A stretch of 64,000 nucleotides of DNA from Mucilaginibacter sp. 44-25 (GCA_001898335.1 MKTS01000009.1:1-64000), one strand, 5' to 3'. Positions 8,897 through 19,219 are shown, counted from the first letter of the stretch. Translations and numbers: made by a program. The notes: generated by a model from the letters alone, not told the origin.

Positions 8897-9568
8897 ATGA
8901 TTTCCACCAGCGCGCTCGCTAAAAAACTGCAAATGAAAGCCGGCCAAACCTGGCTGCTTATTAGCCCTCCCGAAGATTACGCGGCAGCCCTGGATCCCCT
9001 GCCTGATGGTGTTGAGTTGTTTTTTACTCCAGACAGGCAAGTGAGCGGTGTACAGGCCTTTGCCAAAACCCAAAGCGAGCTGGCTGCAATATTATTACAA
9101 TTGAAACCCATACTTAATGATGATACTATCCTGTGGGTGATCTATCCGAAGAAAAACTCAGGTATAGCTACCGATCTGGAAATGATGAGCAGTTGGGACG
9201 AACCTGCCAAATACCAGCTAAGGCCGGTAGCATCTGCCGCCATAAACGATACTTGGACGGCTTTGCGCTTTAAGCCGGAGCATATGGTCAAAAGGTCTGA
9301 CACCAGCCAGGAAGCTATGAAGCAGCAAAACACTTACTCAGATTATATTGACCCGGTAAAAAAGCAAATTACCCTTCCCTCCTATCTGCAAGAAGCATTG
9401 GCGGGTGCTCCGGCTGCTTTCGTCAATTTTGAGAAGATGGCCTGGTCGCACCGTAAGGAGTATGTGGTTTGGATATTAAGCGCCAAACAGGAACAAACCC
9501 GCGCCAACCGGATAACCAAAATGGTAGAGATGCTGTTAGCGGGCAAGAAAAATCCGGCAGATAAATAG
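8897..9568 (+). CDS. YdeI/OmdA-like protein with N-terminal DUF3052-like domain
   Basis: A 223-residue soluble protein in two parts. Residues ~5-130 resemble the DUF3052 fold (LAKKLQMKAGQTWLLISPPEDY; WVIYPKKNSGI). Residues ~150-222 match the YdeI/OmpD-associated (OmdA) domain, LPSYLQEALAGAPAAFVNFE to WILSAKQEQTRANRI, a family linked to bacteriocin or stress protection. The start is set at ATG 8897; a TTG two codons upstream is less likely. It converges tail-to-tail with the membrane protein gene, with only four bases between the stops. Confidence 0.8.
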   Translation: MISTSALAKKLQMKAGQTWLLISPPEDYAAALDPLPDGVELFFTPDRQVSGVQAFAKTQSELAAILLQLKPILNDDTILWVIYPKKNSGIATDLEMMSSWDEPAKYQLRPVASAAINDTWTALRFKPEHMVKRSDTSQEAMKQQNTYSDYIDPVKKQITLPSYLQEALAGAPAAFVNFEKMAWSHRKEYVVWILSAKQEQTRANRITKMVEMLLAGKKNPADK

Positions 9569-9572
9569 TGAA

Positions 9573-11096
9573 CTACTTACCGCTTTCATCGTATTCATAT
9601 ATCCCACCTTCTTCACCAAAATCCTTAATGGTTTTTAGCTGCTTACGGGCTTTTATATCCTTTAAGTTTATCAGCTCCGGGTTCTCCAGGTTGTTAAACC
9701 AGATGAGATAAAAGCGTTTGATACGGTAGAACTTTTCTACATCCTTTTTAAAGAATTTGTGCGGCACCAGGTAGGCAGACATGCCCGAGAAAAAATAAAC
9801 CGCTTCATGCGCGTCCGAGTAAATAGTTATACCTGGCTTAAAGATGCTTTTATCCATTGTTTTAAGATAAGCGGCAAATTTCGATTCCATCCAGTCGTTA
9901 TCGGTATAACCGGGGTTACCGTATTCATCAGCTATTTGGTCTTTATACCGGTCGCGGTCTACCAAAAATATTTTGGTGATATAACCCAGCATAGCGGCAA
10001 TAAATACTACTGCTACAGCCGTACGTAATTTAGGGTTGGTTAAGCGCTTTAAAAAAAGCAGGCCCCAACTGGTATAGCCCCACAAAGCGGGTATATACAT
10101 AGGCGATAACAGCCTCGGGTTAATACGCTCATACCGCGAAAAGGTAGAAGAAAGCACAATAAACAAGCCGTAAACCAATGCGAAAGCAATGGCCAGGTTC
10201 TCGTAACTATTAAGTTTACGGCGGTAAAAGTTAAAGGCCAGCGCGGCAATAAAACCCGCTAAAATAACAATGGCAAGCGGCGTAGCCAAAAAATACATGG
10301 TAGGCGTAAAGCCCAGCCATTCACAAAACACCGTACCAAAGTAGTAAAGGTTTTTGATAAAAGGTGTAATAGACGGTTCGCGCGGACCGGTAACCGTTCC
10401 TGTATGCAGCGCATTAAACCAAAGGTTGGCTACCAGCAAGGAGATAGAAATGAACCCGAATATGAGGATATGCCCTATTTTTTTTCGGATGGGCAAAGTA
10501 CGGTCAAGCAAGAGTATTAAACCTCCGGTACCCACAATAGTAATTGCGGCATAACGCGTAATGCAGGCAACCGCGGCAATAAACGCTGCGAAAACCAGCC
10601 ATTTACCGGCATGGTTAACCAGGTACTGCCTAAAGACGATCATGAATAGCAACACCTCCAAAATAAATAGCGTCTCCGACCATAAATAGGTGTAAACCTG
10701 TAATAAGCCGGGATTTAAGATAATAGCCGCCAGCACCAGCCATTTGTAAACGCGCGACGTAGGCACAAACCGCGACATGATATAGCCGCTGCAATAGATA
10801 AGCGCGGCAAACATCAAAGCATCCAGCCACCAGCCAAAAACGGTTGGATCAAGCCGGGTAATAAAGCTGACGATACCTAAATAAGTAGGGTAAAAAACCG
10901 GGAAGTCTACAATTGGGGCATGGTTAAACGTATGCAAATTACCATGTGCCACAAAGTTACGTGCAGCGCTGGTATACATGATGGAGTCAGGTGATATGCC
11001 CACACCATTGTAGCTGCAGAACAGGTAAATAGCGAAAAAAGCTATCGCTGAAAATACAAGCGTATCGTAGTTCTTTAATTTATCTGTAAACGTCAT
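9573..11096 (-). CDS. polytopic membrane protein, GT-C glycosyltransferase-like
   Basis: A 507-residue protein with about ten to twelve hydrophobic helices and a soluble C-terminal tail of ~120 residues. After the first helix, an SPDSIMYTSAARNF loop carries the acidic residue expected for GT-C fold (PMT/ArnT-like) transferases using polyprenyl-phosphate sugars. The family assignment rests on topology and this loop, so the substrate is unknown. No sugar-biosynthesis genes are adjacent except the HAD phosphatase upstream. Confidence 0.65.
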   Translation of the reverse strand: MTFTDKLKNYDTLVFSAIAFFAIYLFCSYNGVGISPDSIMYTSAARNFVAHGNLHTFNHAPIVDFPVFYPTYLGIVSFITRLDPTVFGWWLDALMFAALIYCSGYIMSRFVPTSRVYKWLVLAAIILNPGLLQVYTYLWSETLFILEVLLFMIVFRQYLVNHAGKWLVFAAFIAAVACITRYAAITIVGTGGLILLLDRTLPIRKKIGHILIFGFISISLLVANLWFNALHTGTVTGPREPSITPFIKNLYYFGTVFCEWLGFTPTMYFLATPLAIVILAGFIAALAFNFYRRKLNSYENLAIAFALVYGLFIVLSSTFSRYERINPRLLSPMYIPALWGYTSWGLLFLKRLTNPKLRTAVAVVFIAAMLGYITKIFLVDRDRYKDQIADEYGNPGYTDNDWMESKFAAYLKTMDKSIFKPGITIYSDAHEAVYFFSGMSAYLVPHKFFKKDVEKFYRIKRFYLIWFNNLENPELINLKDIKARKQLKTIKDFGEEGGIYEYDESGK

Positions 11097-11150
11097 TAAT
11101 GCTTAGATGATTTAAAAAGGAACGACATTCCAAAATGTTTTAAATCGCAT

Positions 11151-11244
11151 GCGCAGATTTCAAGTGTGCAGATGTGCAAATGGACCATCAAATGTGTAAA
11201 TAAAAAGACCATCTGCATATTTGAAATTTGCATATCTGCACATC
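11151..11244. repeat. intergenic word hairpin (word ~ TGTGCAGAT/TGCAAAT)
   Basis: Left arm 11165-11181 pairs with right arm 11226-11242 with one mismatch in 17. Further copies of the words GCAGAT, GCAAAT and TTTGAAAT flank the arms. It fills the gap between the two minus-strand genes. Confidence 0.8.
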
Positions 11245-11249
11245 AATAT

Positions 11250-11741
11250 TTATTCTATCAAATCCAAAACCGTACTTATCGGCTGGTCGCTGTCAATCAA
11301 AATACCTTTAACGCCGGCAGCTTCGCCTGCTTCAACATCGCGATCGCGGTCGCCAATGAAATAGGATTTGGCCGGGTCGATGTTATACTTTTCGATACCC
11401 TGCAACAATAAGCCGGGTTTGGGTTTACGGCAGTCGCAATCGCCCGTAAAATTTGGGTGATGGGGGCAGTAAAAAAAGTCGGTTAGCTCTACCCCGCGTT
11501 CATGGTAAACCTGTTTCAGGTGCCTATGCATTTTTGCCAGTTCTTCCTCACTATACCAGCCCTTTGCCAAACCACCCTGGTTAGTAGCTACCAGTAATAA
11601 ATAGCCACGGTCCTGCAGTTCTTTAAGCGCATCAAAATTATCGAGCACATGAAAATCCTCAAATTTACATACGTAATCGCCCATTTCGCGATTCAGTACA
11701 CCATCGCGGTCTAAAAAAACCGCCTTTCTTTTTTCTGTCAT
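11250..11741 (-). CDS. HAD-IIIA phosphatase, GmhB-like
   Basis: A 163-residue HAD phosphatase. The nucleophile motif is FLDRDGVLN, motif II is VATNQGG and the acid motif is YFIGDRDRDVEAG. The zinc-binding insertion CPHHPNFTGDCDC followed by RKPKPG marks the GmhB/HisB-N subgroup. GmhB removes the 7-phosphate of heptose 1,7-bisphosphate in LPS-core or nucleotide-heptose synthesis; histidinol-phosphate phosphatase activity is the main alternative. The his operon already has its own HAD domain in HisB, which favours the heptose role. No other heptose genes are nearby. Confidence 0.85.
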   Translation of the reverse strand: MTEKRKAVFLDRDGVLNREMGDYVCKFEDFHVLDNFDALKELQDRGYLLLVATNQGGLAKGWYSEEELAKMHRHLKQVYHERGVELTDFFYCPHHPNFTGDCDCRKPKPGLLLQGIEKYNIDPAKSYFIGDRDRDVEAGEAAGVKGILIDSDQPISTVLDLIE

Positions 11742-11990
11742 AATCAGGTATAAAACAAGATTTCCGCAAAAGTAAACTTATTAGGGAATTTACTATGTGT
11801 GCATATTATTCAACCTCTTAAAATTATCAAATTGATAGCTAAAGTATACGATAATTGTCGACTTAATAAATTTCTTGCATCAAAATGGCTCTGTTTTAGA
11901 AATTTTAAAAAAATTATGGATATTTTTATGAAAAAAATGTAATTTTAGTAACTTCGTTATTACGCTAATTATAAACTTTGTGTAAAAGAT

Positions 11991-14900
11991 ATGGATCAGA
12001 CTGATTGCAACCAGCAGGGACTTTACAGGCCCGAATTTGAACACGACTCCTGCGGAACAGGTTTTATCACCCATATAAACGGCCATAAATCGCACGCTAT
12101 TGTAAGCGATGCCTTAACCATGTTAGAGAACATGGAACACCGCGGTGCTTGTGGCTGCGACCCTGATAGCGGAGATGGTGCCGGTATCCTCATTCAGCTT
12201 CCGCATGAATTTCTGATGGAAGAATGTTCTGATCTGGAGATCAGCCTACCTGAACCGGGTGAATACGGTGTGGGTATGATGTTCCTGCCTAAGGAACCCT
12301 CACTAAAAAAGGCCTGCCGCAAAATTATCTCGGCTGCTACAGATAAGCTTGGTTTTGCTATCCTCGGTTTCCGCAAGCCCGACGTTGATTCATCAGTAAT
12401 TGGCGAAACCGCCCGCCAGGCCGAGCCCGATTGCGAACAAATATTTGTTGCCCGTCCTCGCGGTATTTACAATGCCGATGATTTTGAGCGTAAACTTTAC
12501 GTTTTACGCCGTTACATTAATAAAACAGTTCTGGAAACGGTTCCGGCCGCAGGCGAACACTTCTACTTTACGTCGTTCTCCTGCAAAACCATTATTTACA
12601 AAGGCCAGGTAACTACTTACCAGCTGCGTAAATACTTTAAAGACCTGGCCGACCCGCGGGTAACCTCGGGCTTAGCTTTGATCCACTCACGTTTCTCCAC
12701 CAATACATTCCCGTCATGGAAACTGGCGCAGCCTTTCCGCCTCATCGCGCATAACGGGGAGATCAATACGCTTACCGGAAACCTTAACTGGTTCTACTCG
12801 GGCGTAAAATCATTTGCCTCAGCCTATTTTACTAACGAGGAAATGGAGATGTTGCTGCCGGTGGTTGATAACAATCAATCAGACTCTGCCTGCCTGGATA
12901 ACATCATCGAAGTTTTGCTGCACACCGGCCGCTCATTACCACATGTAATGATGATGCTGATACCCGAAGCATGGGATGGCAACGAACAAATGGACCCGGT
13001 TAAAAAAGCATTTTACGAGTACCATGCAACGTTAATGGAGCCATGGGATGGCCCTGCGGCTATCAGCTTTACCGATGGTAAAAAAGTAGGTGCCGTGTTG
13101 GACCGTAATGGTCTGCGCCCGCTGCGTTTTGTCATCACCAGCGATAACCGCGTAATTGCCGCGTCTGAAGCCGGTACGCTTAAGTTAGACGAGAGCACCA
13201 TTGTACGCAAAGGCCGTTTACAGCCGGGAAAAATGTTGCTGATAGATACCGAGCAGGGCAAGATCATCACCGACGAAGAAATTAAGAAAGAAATTACCAG
13301 CCAGCAGCCTTACGGTACATGGTTAGATAATTATAAAATACGCCTGGGCGACCTGCCCGAGCCACGCGTATCATTCGCGAGCTTAAGTGCGGATGCTGTT
13401 TACCGTTATCAGCAGGTTTTTGGCTATAGCCGCGAGGACATTGATACCATTATCAAACCTATGGCTTTGGATGGCAAAGAACCGGTTGGCTCAATGGGTA
13501 CCGATGTGCCTTTGGCTATCTTATCTGATAAGCCACAGCATCTGTCGAGCTATTTTAAACAATTCTTCGCGCAGGTAACCAACCCTCCTATCGACCCTAT
13601 TCGCGAGCGTTTGGTAATGAGTTTGGCTACCTTTATAGGTAACAATGGTAACCTGCTGGATGAGGATAAAATGCATTGCCATTGCGTGGTGCTTAACCAT
13701 CCGATACTGAAGAACCACCAGTTAGAAAAACTGCGTTCTATAGATACAGGCCTGTTCCATGCAAAAACGCTGCAAACCTATTACAAAGCAGATGGTAACC
13801 CCGGCTCAATGGAGAAAGGTATTGAAAGGCTTTGCCGCTACGCCGATGACGCCGTTGAAGATGGCTTTGAGGTATTGATACTCAGTGACCGCGCTATCGA
13901 CTCTGAACACGCGCCTATCCCGATGTTGCTGGCGGTATCAGCCGTTCACCACCATTTAATTAAGAAAGGCCGCCGTGGCGCCGTAGGTATTGTTGCCGAA
14001 ACCGGCGACGTTTGGGAAGTACACCACTTTGCTACCTTGCTGGCATTTGGTGCTACAGCTATCAACCCTTACCTGGCGCTTTCCACCATCGAAACGTTGA
14101 AAAATGAAGGCCATTTAGAAACCAGCCTTGATCTCAAATCGCTTTACAAGAACTATGTTAAATCGGTTAATGATGGCTTGTTAAAGATATTCTCTAAAAT
14201 GGGTATCTCTACCTTACAGTCATACCACGGTTCGCAGGTGTTTGAGATATTGGGTATTAACAAAGAAGTTGTTGACCGTTATTTTACCGGCGCGGTTACC
14301 CGTATTGAAGGTTTAGGTTTGGATGAGATCGCTAAAGAATCGCTTTGCAAACATAAAACCGGCTTCAACGCGCCAAAAACCGAAACACATTTGTTGCCCG
14401 AAGGTGGTATTTACCAGTGGAAACGCCGCGGCGAAGCCCACTTGTTTAACCCAACCACAGTACACTTATTACAGCACGCCACACGAAGCAACAGCTATCA
14501 GGTTTACAAGAACTATGCGGCTGCCATTAACGAGCAAACAGAGAAACATTATACCATTCGTGGCTTGCTGGATTTCGCCCATCACCGCGAATCAATAAGC
14601 CTGGATGAGGTTGAACCGGCAGAGAGCATCATGAAGCGTTTTGCTACAGGTGCTATGTCATTCGGCTCTATCTCGCACGAGGCGCACAGCACTATGGCTA
14701 TCGCCATGAACCGTATTGGCGGTAAAAGCAATACCGGCGAGGGCGGCGAGGACGAGATGCGCTATGAGAAATTGCCAAACGGCGACTCGATGCGTTCGGC
14801 TATTAAGCAGATCGCTTCGGCACGTTTTGGTGTTACTTCGCATTATCTGACCAATGCTGATGAGTTACAGATAAAAATGGCGCAGGGTGCTAAACCTGGT

Positions 14901-16514
14901 GAAGGCGGACAACTGCCCGGCCATAAGGTTGACGAATGGATCGCTAAAACCCGCCACTCTACACCGGGTGTTGGTTTGATCTCTCCTCCGCCGCACCACG
15001 ATATTTATTCTATCGAAGATTTAGCGCAACTGATCTTTGACCTTAAAAATGCTAACCGCGAAGCACGCATCAACGTAAAGCTGGTTTCAAAAGCCGGTGT
15101 AGGTACCATTGCAGCAGGTGTTGCTAAAGCCCATGCCGATGTAATTTTGGTTGCCGGATATGACGGCGGTACAGGTGCATCGCCAATAAGCTCCATAAAA
15201 CACGCTGGCTTACCCTGGGAACTTGGTTTGGCCGAAGCACACCAGACACTGGTACGTAACAAACTGCGCAGCCGTGTGGTGTTGCAAACAGACGGTCAGT
15301 TAAAAACCGGCCGCGACCTGGCTATTGCCACCCTGATGGGTGCGGAGGAATGGGGTGTAGCTACTGCTGCCCTTGTTGCAGGTGGTTGTATCATGATGCG
15401 TAAGTGCCATCTTAATACCTGCCCCGTAGGTGTGGCAACACAGGACCCTGAACTGAGAAAACTATTCAGCGGTAGCCCGGATCACGTGGTGAACTTGTTC
15501 CGCTTTATGGCAGAGGAGTTACGCGAAATTATGGCTGAGTTGGGTTTCCGCACCATTAACGAGATGGTGGGCCGTGTACAATTCTTAAAAGTTAGGGATA
15601 ACATCAAGAGCTGGAAAGCTAAAACCGTTAACCTGTCGGCTATTCTGCACCCGGTGAATACCGCTAAAGGCAGCACGCTTTATAACAGCGAAAAGCAGGA
15701 TCATGGCATGGATGCCATCCTCGACTGGCAATTGCTGGAGCATGCGAAACCTGCCCTGGCAGATAAAACGCCGGTGTTTGGCACCTTTGATGTGAAAAAC
15801 GTTGACCGTACCATCGGCACCTTGTTATCAAACGAAATTTCAAAAGTATACGGCTCTGCCGGATTGCCTGATAATACTATCAATTTCAAATTTAAAGGCT
15901 CTGCTGGTCAAAGCTTTGGCGCTTTCAATACCAAAGGAGTTTCCTTTGAGCTGGAAGGCGAGGCTAACGACTATGTAGGTAAAGGCCTATCGGGCGCGCA
16001 ATTGGCCATCTACCCTGATGCCAGCGCTAAGTTTACGCCGGAGGAAAACATCATCATCGGTAACGTAGCACTTTATGGTGCTACCAGCGGCGAGTTGTTT
16101 GTGCGGGGTATGGCGGGTGAGCGTTTCGCTGTGCGTAACTCAGGTGCTACTACGGTAGTGGAAGGTATTGGCGACCACGGTTGCGAGTATATGACCGGTG
16201 GCCGCGCTCTTATCCTTGGGGAAACAGGCAGAAACTTTGCCGCGGGTATGAGCGGTGGTTTGGCTTGGGTATATAACCCTAAAGGAACTTTCCAGGCTAA
16301 CTGCAATACCGAGATGGTTGATCTTGACCCGCTTTCTGTTAAAGACGAGGAGCAAATTAAAGCCCTGCTTAAAAAGCATATCAACTTAACGGGCAGTAAA
16401 GTGGCGCAGGATATCCTTAAAAACTGGGATAAAGCTTCATCACAGTTTGTGAAAGTATTCCCTAAAGAGTACAAAAAAGTGTTAGAAAAATTAGAGTATC
16501 AAACCGTAAGCTAA
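11991..16514 (+). CDS. gltB: glutamate synthase large subunit
   Basis: A 1507-residue GOGAT large subunit that converts glutamine and 2-oxoglutarate to two glutamates. The N-terminal class-II glutaminase domain has its catalytic Cys at residue 21 (HDSCGTGF), exposed after removal of a 20-residue propeptide. The FMN synthase domain follows. The 3Fe-4S motif C-x5-C-x4-C is at Cys1133/1139/1144 (GGCIMMRKCHLNTCPVG). The C-terminal GXGXG beta-helix domain is present (GGRALILGETGRNFAAGMSGG). Length is normal. gltD starts eight bases downstream, so the two are one operon. Confidence 0.97.
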   Translation: MDQTDCNQQGLYRPEFEHDSCGTGFITHINGHKSHAIVSDALTMLENMEHRGACGCDPDSGDGAGILIQLPHEFLMEECSDLEISLPEPGEYGVGMMFLPKEPSLKKACRKIISAATDKLGFAILGFRKPDVDSSVIGETARQAEPDCEQIFVARPRGIYNADDFERKLYVLRRYINKTVLETVPAAGEHFYFTSFSCKTIIYKGQVTTYQLRKYFKDLADPRVTSGLALIHSRFSTNTFPSWKLAQPFRLIAHNGEINTLTGNLNWFYSGVKSFASAYFTNEEMEMLLPVVDNNQSDSACLDNIIEVLLHTGRSLPHVMMMLIPEAWDGNEQMDPVKKAFYEYHATLMEPWDGPAAISFTDGKKVGAVLDRNGLRPLRFVITSDNRVIAASEAGTLKLDESTIVRKGRLQPGKMLLIDTEQGKIITDEEIKKEITSQQPYGTWLDNYKIRLGDLPEPRVSFASLSADAVYRYQQVFGYSREDIDTIIKPMALDGKEPVGSMGTDVPLAILSDKPQHLSSYFKQFFAQVTNPPIDPIRERLVMSLATFIGNNGNLLDEDKMHCHCVVLNHPILKNHQLEKLRSIDTGLFHAKTLQTYYKADGNPGSMEKGIERLCRYADDAVEDGFEVLILSDRAIDSEHAPIPMLLAVSAVHHHLIKKGRRGAVGIVAETGDVWEVHHFATLLAFGATAINPYLALSTIETLKNEGHLETSLDLKSLYKNYVKSVNDGLLKIFSKMGISTLQSYHGSQVFEILGINKEVVDRYFTGAVTRIEGLGLDEIAKESLCKHKTGFNAPKTETHLLPEGGIYQWKRRGEAHLFNPTTVHLLQHATRSNSYQVYKNYAAAINEQTEKHYTIRGLLDFAHHRESISLDEVEPAESIMKRFATGAMSFGSISHEAHSTMAIAMNRIGGKSNTGEGGEDEMRYEKLPNGDSMRSAIKQIASARFGVTSHYLTNADELQIKMAQGAKPGEGGQLPGHKVDEWIAKTRHSTPGVGLISPPPHHDIYSIEDLAQLIFDLKNANREARINVKLVSKAGVGTIAAGVAKAHADVILVAGYDGGTGASPISSIKHAGLPWELGLAEAHQTLVRNKLRSRVVLQTDGQLKTGRDLAIATLMGAEEWGVATAALVAGGCIMMRKCHLNTCPVGVATQDPELRKLFSGSPDHVVNLFRFMAEELREIMAELGFRTINEMVGRVQFLKVRDNIKSWKAKTVNLSAILHPVNTAKGSTLYNSEKQDHGMDAILDWQLLEHAKPALADKTPVFGTFDVKNVDRTIGTLLSNEISKVYGSAGLPDNTINFKFKGSAGQSFGAFNTKGVSFELEGEANDYVGKGLSGAQLAIYPDASAKFTPEENIIIGNVALYGATSGELFVRGMAGERFAVRNSGATTVVEGIGDHGCEYMTGGRALILGETGRNFAAGMSGGLAWVYNPKGTFQANCNTEMVDLDPLSVKDEEQIKALLKKHINLTGSKVAQDILKNWDKASSQFVKVFPKEYKKVLEKLEYQTVS

Positions 16515-16522
16515 ATTATAAA

Positions 16523-18013
16523 ATGGGAAAAGTTACAGGATTTCAGGAATATGGCAGGGAGCTCCCGCAAAAAACGCCTGTTGCCGAAAGGGTAAAAAAT
16601 TATAATGAGTTTGTTGGTTTGTATTCTGATGAAAAGCTTAACCAGCAGTCGGCACGATGCATGAATTGTGGTATACCCTTTTGCCACAATGGTTGCCCGC
16701 TGGGCAATGTTATCCCGGAGTTTAACGATGCAGTTTACCGCAAAAGCTGGGACGAAGCGTACCAGATTTTATCATCAACCAATAATTTCCCCGAGTTTAC
16801 GGGCCGTATATGCCCTGCGCCGTGCGAATCTGCCTGTGTGTTAGGCATTAATAAACCACCGGTAGCTATTGAGGAAATTGAGAAACACATCATTGAGATA
16901 GCCTACTCTAAAAACCTGGTAAAACCGGTTGCACCGCTTATCAAAACAGGTAAAACCGTTGCGGTTGTAGGTTCTGGCCCGGCGGGGTTAGCTGCCGCTG
17001 CTCAATTGAGTAAGGCCGGCCATAGCGTTACGGTTTATGAGCGTGATGACCGCCCGGGTGGTTTACTGCGTTACGGTATCCCTGATTTTAAACTGGAGAA
17101 ATGGGTGATAGATCGCCGTATCCAGATCATGGAAGAGGATGGCGTGGTATTTAAATGCAACGTTGAGGTAGGTGAGGATATTGCTGCCGATGAGATTGTA
17201 CGTAATTATGACGCGGTGGTACTTGCCGGAGGCTCAACCATTCCGCGTAACCTGCCTATCCCCGGTCGTGAGCTGAAGGGTATCTATTTCGCGATGGACT
17301 TCCTGAAACAACAGAACAAACGTGTAAGCAGCATTGCTGTAGCTGGTGAGGATATTTTAGCGACCGATAAAGATGTAGTAGTTATTGGCGGTGGCGATAC
17401 CGGCAGCGACTGCGTAGGCACATCAAACCGCCAGGGCGCACGTTCTGTTAAGCAGTTTGAAGTGATGGTACAGCCGCCGAGCGAGCGTACCGCGCACATG
17501 CCATGGCCTACTTACCCAATGTTATTAAAAACCACCAGTTCTCACGAGGAAGGCGCTGAACGTTTTTGGGGCGTGAACACCAAAGAATTTATTGGCGACG
17601 AAAATGGCGAGCTAAAAGCCCTTAAAGTAACCGATGTAAGCTGGGAAATAGATGTAATGGGCCGCCCGATCAAGTTTACCGAAGTTGAAGGCAGTGAACG
17701 TGAGATCCCTTGTCAACGTGTGTTCCTGGCGATGGGTTTTGTTAACCCGCAATTTAACGGAGCATTGGAGCAATTAGGCGTTGAGCTTGATGAACGCAAA
17801 AATGTTAAGGCGCGCGAAGGTGTTTACCGCACCAATGTAAGCAAAGTATTCGCGGCAGGCGACATGCGTCGCGGACAATCACTGGTGGTTTGGGCCATAT
17901 CTGAAGGCCGCGAAACCGCCCGTAAAGTAGACGAGTTTTTAATGGGACACTCTAACCTGGAAAGTAAAGATGCCGTGAACCAGTTTGACCAGGTGTTTTA
18001 TCAGCAGGTATAA
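16523..18013 (+). CDS. gltD: glutamate synthase small subunit
   Basis: A 496-residue FAD/NADPH subunit that passes electrons to GltB. The N-terminal cysteines that coordinate 4Fe-4S clusters are present: Cys46, 49, 54, 58 ([13 protein letters not shown]) and Cys97, 101, 105 (CPAPCESAC). An FAD-binding [13 protein letters not shown] fingerprint lies near residue 150 and an NAD(P) GGGDTGSDC motif near 290. It is the second gene of gltBD and is followed by a terminator. Confidence 0.97.
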   Translation: MGKVTGFQEYGRELPQKTPVAERVKNYNEFVGLYSDEKLNQQSARCMNCGIPFCHNGCPLGNVIPEFNDAVYRKSWDEAYQILSSTNNFPEFTGRICPAPCESACVLGINKPPVAIEEIEKHIIEIAYSKNLVKPVAPLIKTGKTVAVVGSGPAGLAAAAQLSKAGHSVTVYERDDRPGGLLRYGIPDFKLEKWVIDRRIQIMEEDGVVFKCNVEVGEDIAADEIVRNYDAVVLAGGSTIPRNLPIPGRELKGIYFAMDFLKQQNKRVSSIAVAGEDILATDKDVVVIGGGDTGSDCVGTSNRQGARSVKQFEVMVQPPSERTAHMPWPTYPMLLKTTSSHEEGAERFWGVNTKEFIGDENGELKALKVTDVSWEIDVMGRPIKFTEVEGSEREIPCQRVFLAMGFVNPQFNGALEQLGVELDERKNVKAREGVYRTNVSKVFAAGDMRRGQSLVVWAISEGRETARKVDEFLMGHSNLESKDAVNQFDQVFYQQV

Positions 18014-18057
18014 CCTGCCCTAAAATTGCCAGTAATAGTTAACCGTTTATAAACCCA

Positions 18058-18089
18058 AACCCTTGCCGGTAAAATGGCGAGGGTTTTTT
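18058..18089 (+). terminator. terminator of gltBD
   Basis: Imperfect stem AACCCTTGCC (18058-18067) / GGCGAGGGTT (18076-18085) followed by a T-run. Confidence 0.85.
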
Positions 18090-18186
18090 GTTAGTGATTA
18101 ATTTATATAAGCACTTATATAAATTGCCATTTTTATAAAAAACATGCTTTGAAATTATATTTTTTACAAATTATTGATTTTTAAAT

Positions 18187-18216
18187 TTTGTTTTTATAAT
18201 AGACTACCTATATTTG
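18187..18216 (+). promoter_or_regulatory. his operon promoter (Bacteroidota type)
   Basis: TTTG at 18187-18190, an 18-base spacer and TATATTTG (TAnnTTTG) at 18209-18216. This matches the Bacteroidota sigma-A consensus TTTG-N19-21-TAnnTTTG within one base of spacing. It lies about 30 bases before the leader peptide ATG. Confidence 0.75.
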
Positions 18217-18245
18217 CAGCACTTACCACCCGGTACTATACTTAA

Positions 18246-18308
18246 ATGGAACAGTATAAACTACATCATCTTCATCTGCACCATCACCACGCTGTGGTGA
18301 AAAGATAA
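18246..18308 (+). CDS. his operon leader peptide
   Basis: A 20-codon ORF (ATG 18246, TAA 18306-18308) whose centre reads HHLHLHHHH, with seven His codons in nine. It sits between the his promoter and hisG, as an attenuator leader would. A 7-bp hairpin TCACCAC (18284-18290) / GTGGTGA (18294-18300) overlaps the last His codons, so a ribosome stalled there would disrupt it. I see no classic hairpin plus T-run between the leader and hisG, so the mechanism may not be simple intrinsic attenuation. Known his leaders in enterics work by His-tRNA-dependent stalling; use of the same logic here is inferred. Confidence 0.85.
   Translation: MEQYKLHHLHLHHHHAVVKR
18284..18300 (+). promoter_or_regulatory. 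hairpin overlapping His codons of the leader
   Basis: Perfect 7-bp stem with a 3-nt loop (GCT) at the end of the His run; candidate pause or switch structure for his regulation. Confidence 0.5.
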
Positions 18309-18366
18309 TGTATGTTTCTACGCGAAATAACAACCTCCGTTTATATAGTTACTAAAACTCCAATTT

Positions 18367-19218
18367 GTGAAAACATTAAAAATAGCGATCCAAAAATCGG
18401 GTCGGCTCAACGAAAAATCCGTTGAATTACTGAAAAATTGCGGCCTTAATTTTGAAAATTACAAGAGCTCGCTCATCTCTCCCGTATCAAACTTCCCTTT
18501 AGAAATACTTTTCCTGCGTGATGATGATATCCCCGAATATGTGCAGGATGGCATTGCCGACCTCGGTATCGTAGGTGAGAACGTTATACAGGAAACAGAA
18601 GTTGAAGTAAGCTATCTGCAAAAATTAGGTTTCGGCAAATGCTCATTAAAAATTGCCGTTCCTAATAACAATAGTATTAACAGCCTTGAAGAATTAAACG
18701 GTAGGGCAATAGCCACCACCTACCCGGTTATACTGGGTAAATACCTTAAAGAAAAAAGCATCACATCAGATATACGCACCATTTCAGGCTCCGTAGAGAT
18801 CTCGCCGGGCCTGGGCTTAAGCGATGCCATATGCGACCTCGTATCAACCGGTGGTACATTAAAAAGCAATGGATTAAAACCCTTTGCTGATGTCATGAGC
18901 AGCGAGGCTGTATTAATAGGCCGCAAAGGCAGCGAGAACGAAGACCTTGTACAGGAGTTGATACAACGTGTGCAATCAGTCCTTCGGGCTAAAGAAACCA
19001 AATATGTGGTGCTCAATGTAGAACGCAAAAACCTGGAAGCCGTTACGGCGTTACTTCCAGGGGTAAAAAGCCCGTCGGTAGTGCCATTGGCCGAAGAAGA
19101 CTGGGTTGCGGTGCATACGGTTATCCCCGAACGCGATTTCTGGAGCCGTATCAGTCAGTTGAAGCAAGCCGGCGCGCAAGGTATTGTAGTGATGCCGATA
19201 GAGAAGATAATACTATAG
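18367..19218 (+). CDS. hisG: ATP phosphoribosyltransferase (long form)
   Basis: A 283-residue HisG that joins ATP and PRPP in the first, feedback-regulated step of histidine synthesis. It starts with GTG at 18367 (MKTLKIAIQKSGRLNEKS), aligning with the family N-terminus. The C-terminal ~80 residues (ETKYVVLNVERKNLEAVTALLPG to QGIVVMPIEKII) are the ACT-like regulatory domain of the long, HisZ-independent form. First enzyme gene after the leader peptide. Confidence 0.96.
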   Translation: MKTLKIAIQKSGRLNEKSVELLKNCGLNFENYKSSLISPVSNFPLEILFLRDDDIPEYVQDGIADLGIVGENVIQETEVEVSYLQKLGFGKCSLKIAVPNNNSINSLEELNGRAIATTYPVILGKYLKEKSITSDIRTISGSVEISPGLGLSDAICDLVSTGGTLKSNGLKPFADVMSSEAVLIGRKGSENEDLVQELIQRVQSVLRAKETKYVVLNVERKNLEAVTALLPGVKSPSVVPLAEEDWVAVHTVIPERDFWSRISQLKQAGAQGIVVMPIEKIIL

Positions 19219-19219
19219 T

